Source: Bacillus_AD sp047238185 (lineage in GTDB: Bacteria > Bacillota > Bacilli > Bacillales > DSM-1321). Taken from it: 64,000 nt of DNA. Each line of letters opens with the position of its first letter. Position 1 is the stretch's first letter. The stretch is taken from the NCBI RefSeq assembly GCF_047238185.1, contig NZ_JBDFMI010000001.1, positions 806,001 through 870,000 on the forward strand, given 5' to 3'. The notes below the pieces were generated by a model. The model was given only the letters and a program-made list of their open reading frames with translations, had not been told where the DNA came from and made no database searches. Both the position numbers and the translations under genes were made by a program. Of the stretch, positions 26,191 to 35,001 are shown piece after piece.

Positions 26191-26218
26191 TTTCCTCTTC
26201 ATCGCGTGAAAGGCGATT

Positions 26219-27340
26219 TTACGATTGTAGAGATGTTTCTCCCTTTTCTTCCGCTTCTTTTTTCGCAAAATATTCTTCAGCGATGGCATCTATTTCTTTT
26301 TTCAATTCTTCCACCATGATATCTTCAGGCACTTTCCGGACTATTTTTCCTTTGCGGAATAATAAGCCCTCTCCTCGTGCTCCTGCAATGCCGATGTCGG
26401 CCTCTCGTGCTTCTCCGGGACCGTTGACAGCGCAGCCTAAGACAGCAACCTTAATTGGCGCTTTAATGTGGGATATATATTCTTCGACTTCATTGGCGAT
26501 TGAAATCAAGTCGATTTCAATACGGCCGCATGTCGGGCAAGAAATAAGTGTAGCTGCGTTAGAGGAAAGCCCGAATGATTTCAGGAGTTCTCTGGCCACT
26601 TTTACTTCCTCAACAGGATCAGCGCTTAAGGAAATCCGCAATGTATTGCCGATCCCTTTGCTCAAAATGGCCCCTAGTCCGGCAGCACTTTTTACGGTTC
26701 CTGCGAATAAAGTGCCTGATTCAGTGATTCCCAAATGCAATGGGTAGTCAAATGCACGGGCGGCTTTTTCATATGCTTCGATTGCCAAATTGACATCTGA
26801 TGCTTTCATGCTCACGATGATATCGTGGAAATCCAAGTCTTCTAAAATCTTAATATGGTGCAATGCACTTTCAACCATGCCATCTGCAGTCGGATAGCCG
26901 TATTTTTCTAGGATATGGCGTTCCAAGGAACCGGCATTGACACCGATACGGATTGGAATTCCTTTTTCCTTTGCAGCGCGTACAACCGCTTCTACCTTTT
27001 CGCGGCTGCCGATGTTACCCGGGTTAATCCGGATTTTATCTGCTCCACCTTCGATAGCCTTCAAAGCAAGCTTATAATTGAAATGGATATCAACAACAAG
27101 TGGAATAGAAATTTGCCGTTTAATATCAGCAATTGCATCTGCAGCTCTGTCATCCGGACAAGCTACACGCACAATCTGGCAACCGGCCTCTTCCAAACGC
27201 TTGATCTGGGCCACAGTTGCCTCTACATCGTGCGTTTTTGTTGTAGTCATACTTTGAATGAACAACTCGTTGCTTCCCCCGATCGTCAGATTGCCGACTT
27301 TTACCGGACGGGTTTTGGTACGATGTATAATTTCACTCAC
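26219..27340 (-). CDS. ispG: 4-hydroxy-3-methylbut-2-en-1-yl diphosphate synthase IspG (GcpE)
   Basis: MEP-pathway iron-sulfur enzyme that converts MEcPP to HMBPP, the substrate of IspH. 373 residues, the short bacterial form. The N-terminal TIM barrel starts TRPVKVGNLTIGGSN, and the C-terminal cluster domain shows SCPTCGR and VLGCAVNGPGEA with the three Cys ligands. The start is GTG at 27340 behind AAAGGAGAG. A 191-residue open frame on the opposite strand is only a shadow of this gene. Confidence 0.97.
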   Translation of the reverse strand: MSEIIHRTKTRPVKVGNLTIGGSNELFIQSMTTTKTHDVEATVAQIKRLEEAGCQIVRVACPDDRAADAIADIKRQISIPLVVDIHFNYKLALKAIEGGADKIRINPGNIGSREKVEAVVRAAKEKGIPIRIGVNAGSLERHILEKYGYPTADGMVESALHHIKILEDLDFHDIIVSMKASDVNLAIEAYEKAARAFDYPLHLGITESGTLFAGTVKSAAGLGAILSKGIGNTLRISLSADPVEEVKVARELLKSFGLSSNAATLISCPTCGRIEIDLISIANEVEEYISHIKAPIKVAVLGCAVNGPGEAREADIGIAGARGEGLLFRKGKIVRKVPEDIMVEELKKEIDAIAEEYFAKKEAEEKGETSLQS

Positions 27341-27499
27341 GTGTTTTCTCTCCTTTAATCATGCATTCTATATAGAGTGTCTTTAATTTAGATGTTTTTA
27401 ACATTCTTATTGTATCAATCATTGTGAGTTTTTGACAACATTTTGAGAATGGGCATGCTTGTTCAATCATTTGTTTAGACGCAACAGCTGTATAAATGG

Positions 27500-27808
27500 T
27501 TACAAATAAGCAGGAAATTTATACGTTTCACCGATTTGGAGTTTTTTCGGGGAAAGTCCGTTATTAAGTGTTTGAAAATCTTCCATAATAGTCTCAATTG
27601 GTTTAGATAAGGTACCTTCCTGGTCTTCCATTATGCTTAGGAGTGTATCGCCAGGCTGTACTTCTACTTCTACGTAAGGGATGGAGCTCTTTTCCTGTTC
27701 TGTTTGCGCCGCTGGAAGTGACATGCGGGGCAAGGTTCCTATCGTAAGGTCGTAGTAAGAGCTATACCCGAATATAAGGAGCAACACGAGAAAAATGATC
27801 CGTTTCAT
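27500..27808 (-). CDS. yqfZ: LysM-domain membrane-anchored protein (YqfZ-like)
   Basis: 102 residues with an N-terminal hydrophobic anchor or signal segment (residues 1-18) and a LysM-like module (about 48-100: VEVQPGDTLLSIM ... LQIGETYKFP). LysM modules bind peptidoglycan, so the protein probably sits outside the membrane or in the forespore envelope. It corresponds to YqfZ, next to ispG in B. subtilis. GGAGG precedes ATG at 27808. Confidence 0.85.
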   Translation of the reverse strand: MKRIIFLVLLLIFGYSSYYDLTIGTLPRMSLPAAQTEQEKSSIPYVEVEVQPGDTLLSIMEDQEGTLSKPIETIMEDFQTLNNGLSPKKLQIGETYKFPAYL

Positions 27809-27993
27809 GACAGCGGAACCTCCTTGCCTGTCTCTATATCACATTATATGATCCTTCGGAATGAATATGCTGAAAATTGGGCATTTTTTACATTATTCAG
27901 ACTAAAAATAAACGTTGTCATGTATGAATATTTACATGGGCTTCATTCTGTCTTTACATGGTTCCTCAATAATAAATAAGAGGAGGGGATGGG

Positions 27994-29697
27994 ATGAAAG
28001 CTCTAGGTATAAAGAATTGTTTGGTGTTTTTGAGACAGCGCGAGTGGAGTTTAAAGGCCAAGGCAACTTTCGTGTTTATTTTACTTATGTTCATTTCAAT
28101 CGGCATGATAGGGACTTTTTCTATAAAAGCTGCCAAATCATCTGTAGAACATTTAATGAAACAAAGGATTGAAAGGGAAGTGGATCTTTTTTACCAAGTG
28201 GCCCAAAATAATATGCTTATGAATGTCGGCAAGACGGATGACTTTTACAAAAGTATGGAAAGATTCGTTGGAAAACAAGGGGTAGCTATGCAGCAGGATG
28301 GTCTTGACAGCTCGATGTATCTGTTGGATAAAAATCATACTTTGCAACCTTTAGGTACACAACATGCAAAACCGATTGAACTAGATAAGAATGTGAAGTC
28401 TTCCATTAGTTCGATGCAGGAAGGGGTAATTCCTGCTGAATACGGTGGAATGAAATATATGGTGGGTTTTCAAAGAATTCAGGAAATGAAGGGAATCTTT
28501 GTATTGATCGTTCCTCAAGAAGATTATCTTATCTCAATTAAAGACATGAAGCAGACGATCATCGTCATGATGTTGGCTGTAGTCACTATTATGACTATTT
28601 GTTTGAGTATGTTGGTCAGGTATTATATTTCCCCTATAAGTAGATTAAGGAACCTGATGAAGGTATCGAGAAAAGGTGACTTTACCAAAATGGTGACATT
28701 TAAGGGGCGTTCAGCAGAAGTTCATTCCTTGTTGAAGAGTTATGGGCAGTTAATAATAGACTTGAAAATGCTTCTAGAAGAATTAATGCAGACCTCTTAT
28801 GAATTGAATAACGGAGGAAAACAGTTGGAAAGGTCATCAGCAACTTTATTGAGGGGCAATAGAGAGCTGGTGGATGGGATGGAGCGCATACAAATAGGAG
28901 CAGAGGAAACCTCAGCCAGTTCAGCATTAAGTATACATATTTTTGAAGAATTAAAGGAAGATATACAATCTAATGCAGATGAAATACGCCAGCTATTCCA
29001 GTTATCCTCGGAGATGAGCCAAGCAGCGACAATTGGCTCTGCAAAAATGGGGTTTATGCTGCAATCTCTTGTTATCTATAAGGAAGAGATGAATGATATG
29101 TCCAGCTCTGTGGACCGAATACAGGATCATTCACATGAAATAAGCTCAGTCGTCACTATGATCAAACAAATGGCCGAGCAAACAAAACTACTGGCATTGA
29201 ATGCTACGATTGAAGCTGCGAGAGGAGGAGATGCCGGAAGAGGTTTTACAGTTGTTGCCACAGAAGTAAGGAAATTGGCGGATCAGTCATCGATTGCGGC
29301 CGAGCGGATTACGAGCAATGCAGATATGGTTAGAGCATTGGCAGCAACAGTGGCCGGCCAATTTGATTCCTTGATGACCAGGATGGACGAGCACTGGCAA
29401 ACGGTTACTATTTCTATACAATCGGTTGAGAGACTAACCTCATACGTGCAGTTGCTTGAGGATAAAATGAATAGCATCCAGAACCAGATACTGCAATTGC
29501 ATAGCAGAGTCCCTGAAATGGAGGATATAGCGAATAAAAATGCAGCACTTTCGCAAGAAACCCAATCCTTTATAAATCTGATGTCATCAGAAACAAAAAC
29601 AATGTATAGGCAGATGAACGAATATCAATCAATCGGTACTGGATTAAGCAGACTTTCAAAAAAACTGGATCATCTATTAAGCCACTATAGGTTTTAG
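27994..29697 (+). CDS. Methyl-accepting chemotaxis protein
   Basis: 567-residue chemoreceptor. Order: first membrane helix (about 27-48), an extracellular sensor of about 130 residues of single-Cache-like size, a second helix (about 187-212), a HAMP linker (about 212-265), and a long coiled-coil signalling domain. The hairpin tip with QTKLLALNATIEAARGGDAG and GFTVVATEVRKLADQS is highly conserved. The ligand is unknown. AGGAGGGGATGGG precedes ATG 27994. I see no clear sigma-D promoter. This gene is not part of the usual yqf/yqg gene order. Confidence 0.92.
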   Translation: MKALGIKNCLVFLRQREWSLKAKATFVFILLMFISIGMIGTFSIKAAKSSVEHLMKQRIEREVDLFYQVAQNNMLMNVGKTDDFYKSMERFVGKQGVAMQQDGLDSSMYLLDKNHTLQPLGTQHAKPIELDKNVKSSISSMQEGVIPAEYGGMKYMVGFQRIQEMKGIFVLIVPQEDYLISIKDMKQTIIVMMLAVVTIMTICLSMLVRYYISPISRLRNLMKVSRKGDFTKMVTFKGRSAEVHSLLKSYGQLIIDLKMLLEELMQTSYELNNGGKQLERSSATLLRGNRELVDGMERIQIGAEETSASSALSIHIFEELKEDIQSNADEIRQLFQLSSEMSQAATIGSAKMGFMLQSLVIYKEEMNDMSSSVDRIQDHSHEISSVVTMIKQMAEQTKLLALNATIEAARGGDAGRGFTVVATEVRKLADQSSIAAERITSNADMVRALAATVAGQFDSLMTRMDEHWQTVTISIQSVERLTSYVQLLEDKMNSIQNQILQLHSRVPEMEDIANKNAALSQETQSFINLMSSETKTMYRQMNEYQSIGTGLSRLSKKLDHLLSHYRF

Positions 29698-29704
29698 GAT
29701 GATT

Positions 29705-29736
29705 AAAAAAGGAGAGAGGGGATTAACCCTCTCTCC
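29705..29736 (-). terminator. Terminator of the flotillin operon
   Basis: GGAGAGAGGG (29711-29720) and CCCTCTCTCC (29727-29736) form a perfect 10-bp stem; the T run (six A on the plus strand at 29705-29710) follows it only on the minus strand. Confidence 0.75.
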
Positions 29737-29742
29737 TAACAG

Positions 29743-31287
29743 TCAGGATGGATCCGCTGCTGGCGGTTCTGTTTTTTCCTTATTGGAAGTAACGGCTTCT
29801 GCAATCGATTGAAGGTCATTTTTGATCGCATGCTTACCCGAGTAATTATTGATTACTTCAACTAAGTCCAAACCGGTCGTTTCTTTTAATGATTCCTGCA
29901 GGTTAGTCATTAATCCCGTAACAGAGCCTGTCAATCCTTGAACTCCCTTGCCGTCGCCCGTATCGATAATTTTTATGCTGTCGACATTTCCAAGCGGAGC
30001 TGCTACTTTTTCTGCAAATAGAGGAAGGATGTTCAGGATCATTTCCAATTTTGCCGCTTCGCCATACCGTTCAAATGCTCGTGCTTTTTCTTCCTGTGCC
30101 TTTGCTTTGGCCAGCCCTATTTCACGAATGACATGCGCCTCTGCCAACCCTTTTGCTTCCTGTGCTTCAGCCTGTGATTTCCCATCTAGTTTAACACGTT
30201 CAGCATTTGCTGCCGCTTGTGTAGTGACCTCATATTGTCTTGCTTCCGCTTCGAGTTGAGCCCGCTTTTTATTCGCTTCCGCCGCCTTCTCGATTGCGTA
30301 AGCATCTGAATCGGCTTTCAAGTTAATGTCTGCTTGATATTGGCGCTGGCGTCTTTCAGATTCTTTTTCCTGCAATTCGATTTGCTTAACACGTTCAACG
30401 ATGGAGATTTGCATCTCCTGTTCTTTTACCTGCTGTGCAATTTTTGCTTTTTGTAAATCGTATGCCATATCTGCTTCGGCCTTTGCACTGTCCTGCTCCC
30501 GTTTGTATGCGGACATTTTCAATTGGTTTTCTTTGCTTGCTTCCGCTACAAGTGTATCTCTTTCTAGCTCGGCACGCTTGGCTTCCTGTTCGTTTTTTGC
30601 CGTTTCAATCCGGCTTTCTTTTTGTGATTTGGATTCCGCAATTTCCGCTTCTTTTTTAACCTCTGCAATCCTGTTGCGTGATTGATACTCCAAATATTTA
30701 TCGGAATCAATGTAGTCCTTTACGTTAAAAGAACGGATTTCAAAGCCAAGTTTTTTCAAGTCCGGCTCAGCCACATTTTTTACTTGGCGCGCGAATGCTT
30801 CACGGTCGCTATAAGCATCTTCAATGGTCATGCTCCCGAGAATGGAGCGCAAATGGCCGTCGAGTATGGACGTGATTTCTGCACTAATTTCATCATGGGT
30901 CTTGCCCATGAAGTTTTCAGAGGCTGTAGCCATAGCTGAAAGATCGCTTCCGACTTTGACAACAGCATTACTTACTGCTCCTAATCGTACCTTTTGCTTT
31001 GTATACACTTCACTTACCTTTACGGTTAAAGCATAAGTAGTCAATTTCATGCGCTGTGATTGTTGTATGAATGGCAGTACAAGAGTACCGCCCCCGGAAA
31101 TAATTTTGATTTTCCGGCCTTCCCCCATCTGGCACACGTTTTCTCCAGAACCTAAAGCGCTTCCTGTTACGATGAGCGCCTCCTCAGATCCGACGGTGAT
31201 GTAGCGTTTAATCAGGAATAATGTCAGCCCAAGTATAAGTATGATCACTCCTATTACGATATACACTGTAATACTTAACGTTCCCAT
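29743..31287 (-). CDS. floT: Flotillin-like protein FloT (YuaG)
   Basis: 514-residue SPFH/flotillin protein of functional membrane microdomains. It has an N-terminal membrane hairpin or helix (residues 5-27), an SPFH domain (about 30-210) and a long Ala/Glu-rich coiled coil (about 215-420, with KEAEIAESKSQKESRIETA-type heptads and EAKGLAEAHVIREIGLAKAKA). The C-terminal region is where flotillins oligomerise. It is encoded directly after an NfeD-type gene, as in the yuaFG pair of B. subtilis. There the pair sits elsewhere in the genome and is sigma-W controlled; I see no clear sigma-W promoter here. Confidence 0.93.
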   Translation of the reverse strand: MGTLSITVYIVIGVIILILGLTLFLIKRYITVGSEEALIVTGSALGSGENVCQMGEGRKIKIISGGGTLVLPFIQQSQRMKLTTYALTVKVSEVYTKQKVRLGAVSNAVVKVGSDLSAMATASENFMGKTHDEISAEITSILDGHLRSILGSMTIEDAYSDREAFARQVKNVAEPDLKKLGFEIRSFNVKDYIDSDKYLEYQSRNRIAEVKKEAEIAESKSQKESRIETAKNEQEAKRAELERDTLVAEASKENQLKMSAYKREQDSAKAEADMAYDLQKAKIAQQVKEQEMQISIVERVKQIELQEKESERRQRQYQADINLKADSDAYAIEKAAEANKKRAQLEAEARQYEVTTQAAANAERVKLDGKSQAEAQEAKGLAEAHVIREIGLAKAKAQEEKARAFERYGEAAKLEMILNILPLFAEKVAAPLGNVDSIKIIDTGDGKGVQGLTGSVTGLMTNLQESLKETTGLDLVEVINNYSGKHAIKNDLQSIAEAVTSNKEKTEPPAADPS

Positions 31288-31311
31288 GAATGCCCTCTTT
31301 TCTTCTATAAT

Positions 31312-31845
31312 TTAGTCTTGCCCAAGCTCGTAAGGATCGTACTTCTGAACATAATAAATGGAATCTTCTACAAACATTACGAGCACTTTCTCGCCTTGCT
31401 CAATTTTGTTTTTCTTAAAGCTTCTTGCGGTACCAACGACAGAGCCGGTTGGAAGTGAAATCATTATTTCTCCGATTTCCTCAGGCGGAATCGTAAGTGT
31501 CACTTCGCCTATCTGCCCTCCCATGTCTTCAAGCCGGTAGCCTGTAGTACTTTCCATTTTGGAAAGGGGAATAAAAACAAAAATATTAAGAATGACAGTC
31601 AAAATAAGTGAAATGCCTCCGCTGATCACTAATGTGACCATTATCGGAAATGAGAATGTGCTGAATTTCTCCAGCAAATATCCGATTGCTGAAGTTACAC
31701 CAATAAAACAGAGAAAAGTAGTCATATTAAAAAAATCATGGTCAAGCCCGATGGCATGGTTGAAAATATCGCCCAACAGCATATTTAGAAACAGAAAGGC
31801 AATGGTACTAATAAAAATGATAAGGAAGATGGTGCTTAGCTCCAA
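31312..31845 (-). CDS. NfeD-like membrane protein (YuaF type), flotillin partner
   Basis: About 177 residues with three to four membrane helices (about 4-25, 35-52, 65-90) and a C-terminal OB-fold domain (about 100-170) containing GGQIGEVTLTIPPEEIGEIM and GEKVLVMFVEDSIYYVQ. Such NfeD proteins are encoded with and work alongside flotillins. I choose TTG 31845 because GGGGGTGA is at a normal distance from it; ATG 31851 overlaps that site and is an alternative. floT starts 24 bases downstream. Confidence 0.87.
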   Translation of the reverse strand: MELSTIFLIIFISTIAFLFLNMLLGDIFNHAIGLDHDFFNMTTFLCFIGVTSAIGYLLEKFSTFSFPIMVTLVISGGISLILTVILNIFVFIPLSKMESTTGYRLEDMGGQIGEVTLTIPPEEIGEIMISLPTGSVVGTARSFKKNKIEQGEKVLVMFVEDSIYYVQKYDPYELGQD

Positions 31846-32000
31846 TGTCATCACCCCCTTTAAGGTCTGCACTGCAGGAATGCAGCAAACTATGTAAAGA
31901 ATTTGGAAAAGAATTACTTATATATCAAATATACACATAATTGTCCGATAAGTGTTAATTGATTTTGCATTTTATGGAGAAAAGGGAGGGCGATTGGTTG

Positions 32001-32165
32001 AAAAAGAGGCTGGGACATCACTCAATTGTCTCGTTTTAAAGACAAATCATCTTACATGAATAGGGGCATAAAAAAAATCCGAACTGATATGAAACTCTAC
32101 TAAGAATTTCAAATCATCGTTCGGATTTTTCTTTAGCTATAATGCTTTTGCCCCTGCCTCTTTTT
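32001..32165. repeat. Nested-hairpin intergenic element, copy A (GAGGCTGGGAC type)
   Basis: Three nested complementary pairs lie in one 165-base stretch: outer AAAAAGAGGC (32001-32010) with GCCTCTTTTT (32156-32165); middle AGGGGCA (32062-32068) with TGCCCCT (32149-32155); inner AAAAATCCGAAC (32073-32084) with GTTCGGATTTTT (32119-32130). The left end carries GAGGCTGGGACA, shared with the element at 44572-44673. The inner hairpin with its T run could terminate transcription. Together with 31852-32000 this fills a 320-base gap between convergent-side genes; I see nothing else there. Confidence 0.75.
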
Positions 32166-32948
32166 TTATGCTTTTTGTTTCTTTTTTGGGATGGGGATTT
32201 CTTTGATTACAAGATAAACCATTGTCAACGTCACTGCCCAATTAACGAATACACCGCCGACTACATCGGTTTTTAAGAATGACATGACCGTAAAGAATAG
32301 TGTGGGCAAAGTGGTGCAATAGGCTGTAATTCTCCAAAAATGGCGATATTCAAGCTTTGGATTATAGCTGGCAGCCAAAAGCTTCACAATTAAGGCGATC
32401 AATGATATTTCAACAAATTTAATTCCGGCTGCAAAAATGAAGCTAATAATGCCAAAAATAAACATAATCACGTATAGGAAGCTGCCCATACTGTCTAGGA
32501 AATCGACGATTTGTTTTTGATCGATCGAGAAGCCTTGGAATAGCGTGTAGGGCTGGGTTTGCATATGTCCATTCGAAACTATGACCATTTCTGATTCAAG
32601 CAATGCAAATGCATTGGTGGATTGTGCTTCCACCATTTTTGCCGTCAGGTGGCCTGTCCCGTCGAAAAACACCTTAAAATGGTCGCTTGAATGTTCAATT
32701 TGTTTTTTTTCATCGGTCTCAAGTTTACCATCTTTAATAACAAAGTAAGGCAGGTCTTCATCGACTGTTTCTTTAAAAGTTGTAACCCCATCTTTCACTG
32801 TCGATGTGGAATAAATAAAGGTAGGAATGGTTGAAAGTAGCACAAGCATAAACACATAAAGAATGGTTTTCCCGATACCTTGGAATCTGAAACGGGATAT
32901 ATCCTTAGGTGAATAAAGGCTTTTCCAAAATTGTTTAAAAATATTCAT
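32166..32948 (-). CDS. yqgB: DUF1189 family membrane protein (YqgB-like)
   Basis: 260-residue protein with a short N-terminal segment typical of the family (MNIFKQFWKSLYSPKDISRF), one membrane helix near 28-45, an extracytoplasmic domain (about 50-165) and four membrane helices at the C-terminus (about 170-250). DUF1189 proteins have no established function. B. subtilis YqgB occupies this position before yqgC-sodA. AAGGTG lies 8 bases before ATG at 32948. It is transcribed divergently from the Na/Pi transporter gene; Pho-box-like repeats lie between them. Confidence 0.85.
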   Translation of the reverse strand: MNIFKQFWKSLYSPKDISRFRFQGIGKTILYVFMLVLLSTIPTFIYSTSTVKDGVTTFKETVDEDLPYFVIKDGKLETDEKKQIEHSSDHFKVFFDGTGHLTAKMVEAQSTNAFALLESEMVIVSNGHMQTQPYTLFQGFSIDQKQIVDFLDSMGSFLYVIMFIFGIISFIFAAGIKFVEISLIALIVKLLAASYNPKLEYRHFWRITAYCTTLPTLFFTVMSFLKTDVVGGVFVNWAVTLTMVYLVIKEIPIPKKKQKA

Positions 32949-33052
32949 TGTGTCAGCACCTTGTATCAGATTTCTCCCATTTATTTTATCTTTGTTGCTT
33001 ACATAATACAATTATTTTAAAGCACGCTAATTAAGAGGGAGGAAACAAACGT

Positions 33053-33150
33053 TGTAATCTGTTTGTAATATATTGTAGATATAAAGACCTAATGTAAAGG
33101 TATTGTAAATTTACCTCCCAACTTCTTTACATAAATGATCATCTTTTACA
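33053..33150. promoter_or_regulatory. Pho-box-like hexamer repeats between DUF1189 gene and Na/Pi transporter gene
   Basis: On the minus strand, TTTACA occurs at 33104-33109 and 33093-33098 (11-bp period), TCTACA at 33074-33079, and ATTACA at 33064-33069 and 33053-33058 (11-bp period). On the plus strand TTTACA occurs at 33126-33131 and 33145-33150. PhoP of Bacillus binds TT(A/C/T)ACA direct repeats with an 11-bp period. The phosphate-related gene next to it makes PhoP control plausible, but the spacing is imperfect. Confidence 0.45.
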
Positions 33151-33212
33151 TAATAACAAAGTCTTAGTTTGTAGAAATTTGTCGAATCTTAGTTTGAGGG
33201 GTTGAACATTAA

Positions 33213-34856
33213 GTGGAGTTAAATGTACAGGAAATGCTTTTTCAATTTTTGGGAGGTCTAGGGATCTTCCTATTTGGAATTAAATACATGGGTGACGGCT
33301 TGCAAAAGTCGGCTGGTGATAAGTTAAGGGATATCCTTGACCGATTCACGACAAACCCGTTCATGGGTGTATTGACGGGGATCGTAGTAACCTGTCTCAT
33401 TCAAAGCAGTTCGGGTACGACTGTTATTACTGTCGGCCTAGTCAGTGCCGGATTCCTGAATCTTCGCCAGGCGATCGGCATCATTATGGGAGCCAACATT
33501 GGTACAACCATCACAGCTTTCATCATTGGTATCAAAATATCGGATTATTCGCTGCCAATCATTGCATTGGGGGCAGTATTATTGTTTTTCTTCAAAAACC
33601 GCAGAATACATAACCTGGGGCAGATTGTCTTCGGTTTTGGGGCTTTATTCTTCGGGCTTGAATTAATGGGTGATGGAATGAAACCGTTGCGAACTCTGGA
33701 ATCATTCCATGATTTGACGGTCAGCATGAGTGACAATCCGATTTTAGGAGTGGCCATCGGGACTATTTTTACATTGATTGTCCAAAGTTCAAGCGCAACG
33801 ATTGGTATTCTTCAGGAATTGCATTCGCAGGGCTTGATCGATATCCATGCAGCGTTGCCTGTTTTATTCGGTGATAATATCGGAACGACCATTACAGCTG
33901 TTCTTGCAGCAATCGGGGCTTCTGTTGCAGCCAAACGGGCGGCAGCCACCCATGTCTTGTTCAACTTAATAGGTGCTGCTATCTTCTTATTAATATTGCC
34001 ATTCTACACAATGGCTGTTGAATCGCTGCAATCATGGCTTCATTTAAATCCGGCTATGACGATTGCATTTGCCCATGGTATTTTCAATATAAGCAATACA
34101 GTGCTTCAATTCCCGTTCATCGGCCTTCTCGCTATGGTGGTTACAAAGCTGATACCAGGGAAAGATTCGCTTATCGAGTATAAAACAAAACATCTCGACC
34201 CAATCTTTATTGAACAGTCGCCTGCAATCGCTATTGGTTCCGCGCAGGAAGAAGTAATCCGCATGGGTAAATTTGCGATTAAGGGGCTGGAAGAAACACA
34301 AGGATTCCTGAATACAAAAAATCAAAAACATGCAGATACAGCCAATCAAATCGAGGACGCTATAAATAATCTGGATGGAAAAATTACGGCTTACCTCGTT
34401 GCAGTCAGCTCTTCTTCATTGTCGCCGCATGAGTCCGAAAGACATGCGGTCCTAGTGGATACAGTCCGTGATATAGAACGGATAGGCGACCACTTTGAGA
34501 ATATCCTGGAACAAATCAATGCCCAAATCAATGGGAAAGTGACTTTGACAGAAGAAGCGATGGAAGATTTGACCACGATGTTTACATTGACACGGGAAAC
34601 GGTAGAAGAAGCGATTGATGCATTAGACCATAACAATAAAGAACTGGCAATCGATGTGTTAAAGAAAGAACGCAACATCGATGGCCTCGAAAAATCATTG
34701 CGGAAAAAATCGATCAGCCGTTTAAGCGAGGGCTCATGCAGTGTTAAAGGCGGCATCATTTTTGTCGATATCATCTCTAATCTAGAGAGGATAGGCGACC
34801 ATGCTGTGAACATTGCTGAGACGGTGCTTGGAGACAGCAAGTATAAATATAGATAA
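33213..34856 (+). CDS. Na+/phosphate cotransporter family protein with PhoU-like domain
   Basis: 547 residues. The N-terminal 310 residues hold two repeats of the Na/Pi-cotransporter (SLC34-like) module; the QSSSGTT (about 71) and QSSSATIG (about 190) motifs are the paired QSSS signatures that form the transport site. The C-terminal 200 residues are a helical PhoU-like regulatory domain (DIERIGDHFENI and NLERIGDHAVNIAE). Related bacterial proteins import or export phosphate with sodium. The gene interrupts the B. subtilis order yqgB-yqgC. It starts at GTG 33213 behind GAGGGG. Confidence 0.92.
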   Translation: MELNVQEMLFQFLGGLGIFLFGIKYMGDGLQKSAGDKLRDILDRFTTNPFMGVLTGIVVTCLIQSSSGTTVITVGLVSAGFLNLRQAIGIIMGANIGTTITAFIIGIKISDYSLPIIALGAVLLFFFKNRRIHNLGQIVFGFGALFFGLELMGDGMKPLRTLESFHDLTVSMSDNPILGVAIGTIFTLIVQSSSATIGILQELHSQGLIDIHAALPVLFGDNIGTTITAVLAAIGASVAAKRAAATHVLFNLIGAAIFLLILPFYTMAVESLQSWLHLNPAMTIAFAHGIFNISNTVLQFPFIGLLAMVVTKLIPGKDSLIEYKTKHLDPIFIEQSPAIAIGSAQEEVIRMGKFAIKGLEETQGFLNTKNQKHADTANQIEDAINNLDGKITAYLVAVSSSSLSPHESERHAVLVDTVRDIERIGDHFENILEQINAQINGKVTLTEEAMEDLTTMFTLTRETVEEAIDALDHNNKELAIDVLKKERNIDGLEKSLRKKSISRLSEGSCSVKGGIIFVDIISNLERIGDHAVNIAETVLGDSKYKYR

Positions 34857-34865
34857 TCATCGGCG

Positions 34866-34896
34866 AACCTCCTTCTATAAGGAGGTTTGTTTTTTA
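34866..34896 (+). terminator. Terminator after the Na/Pi transporter gene
   Basis: Perfect 9-bp stem AACCTCCTT (34866-34874) and AAGGAGGTT (34879-34887), then TGTTTTTT. Confidence 0.85.
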
Positions 34897-35001
34897 TGCA
34901 GCATAGCACTGCTCGCTTGACATCGGATTTCACATATTGGTTTTAATCAACTGGTAAAATGGTATATGAAGAGTGAACAGAGTGGAGGATGAGTAAAAGG
35001 A

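Noticed and set aside
26172..26747. 191-residue open frame on the plus strand opposite ispG
   Set aside because: It is antisense to a strongly conserved IspG and its Ser/Phe-rich composition is that of a shadow frame; no ribosome binding site of note.
31852..32000. Sigma-W promoter for the NfeD-flotillin operon
   Set aside because: No TGAAAC...CGTA pair could be found on the minus strand upstream of the NfeD gene.
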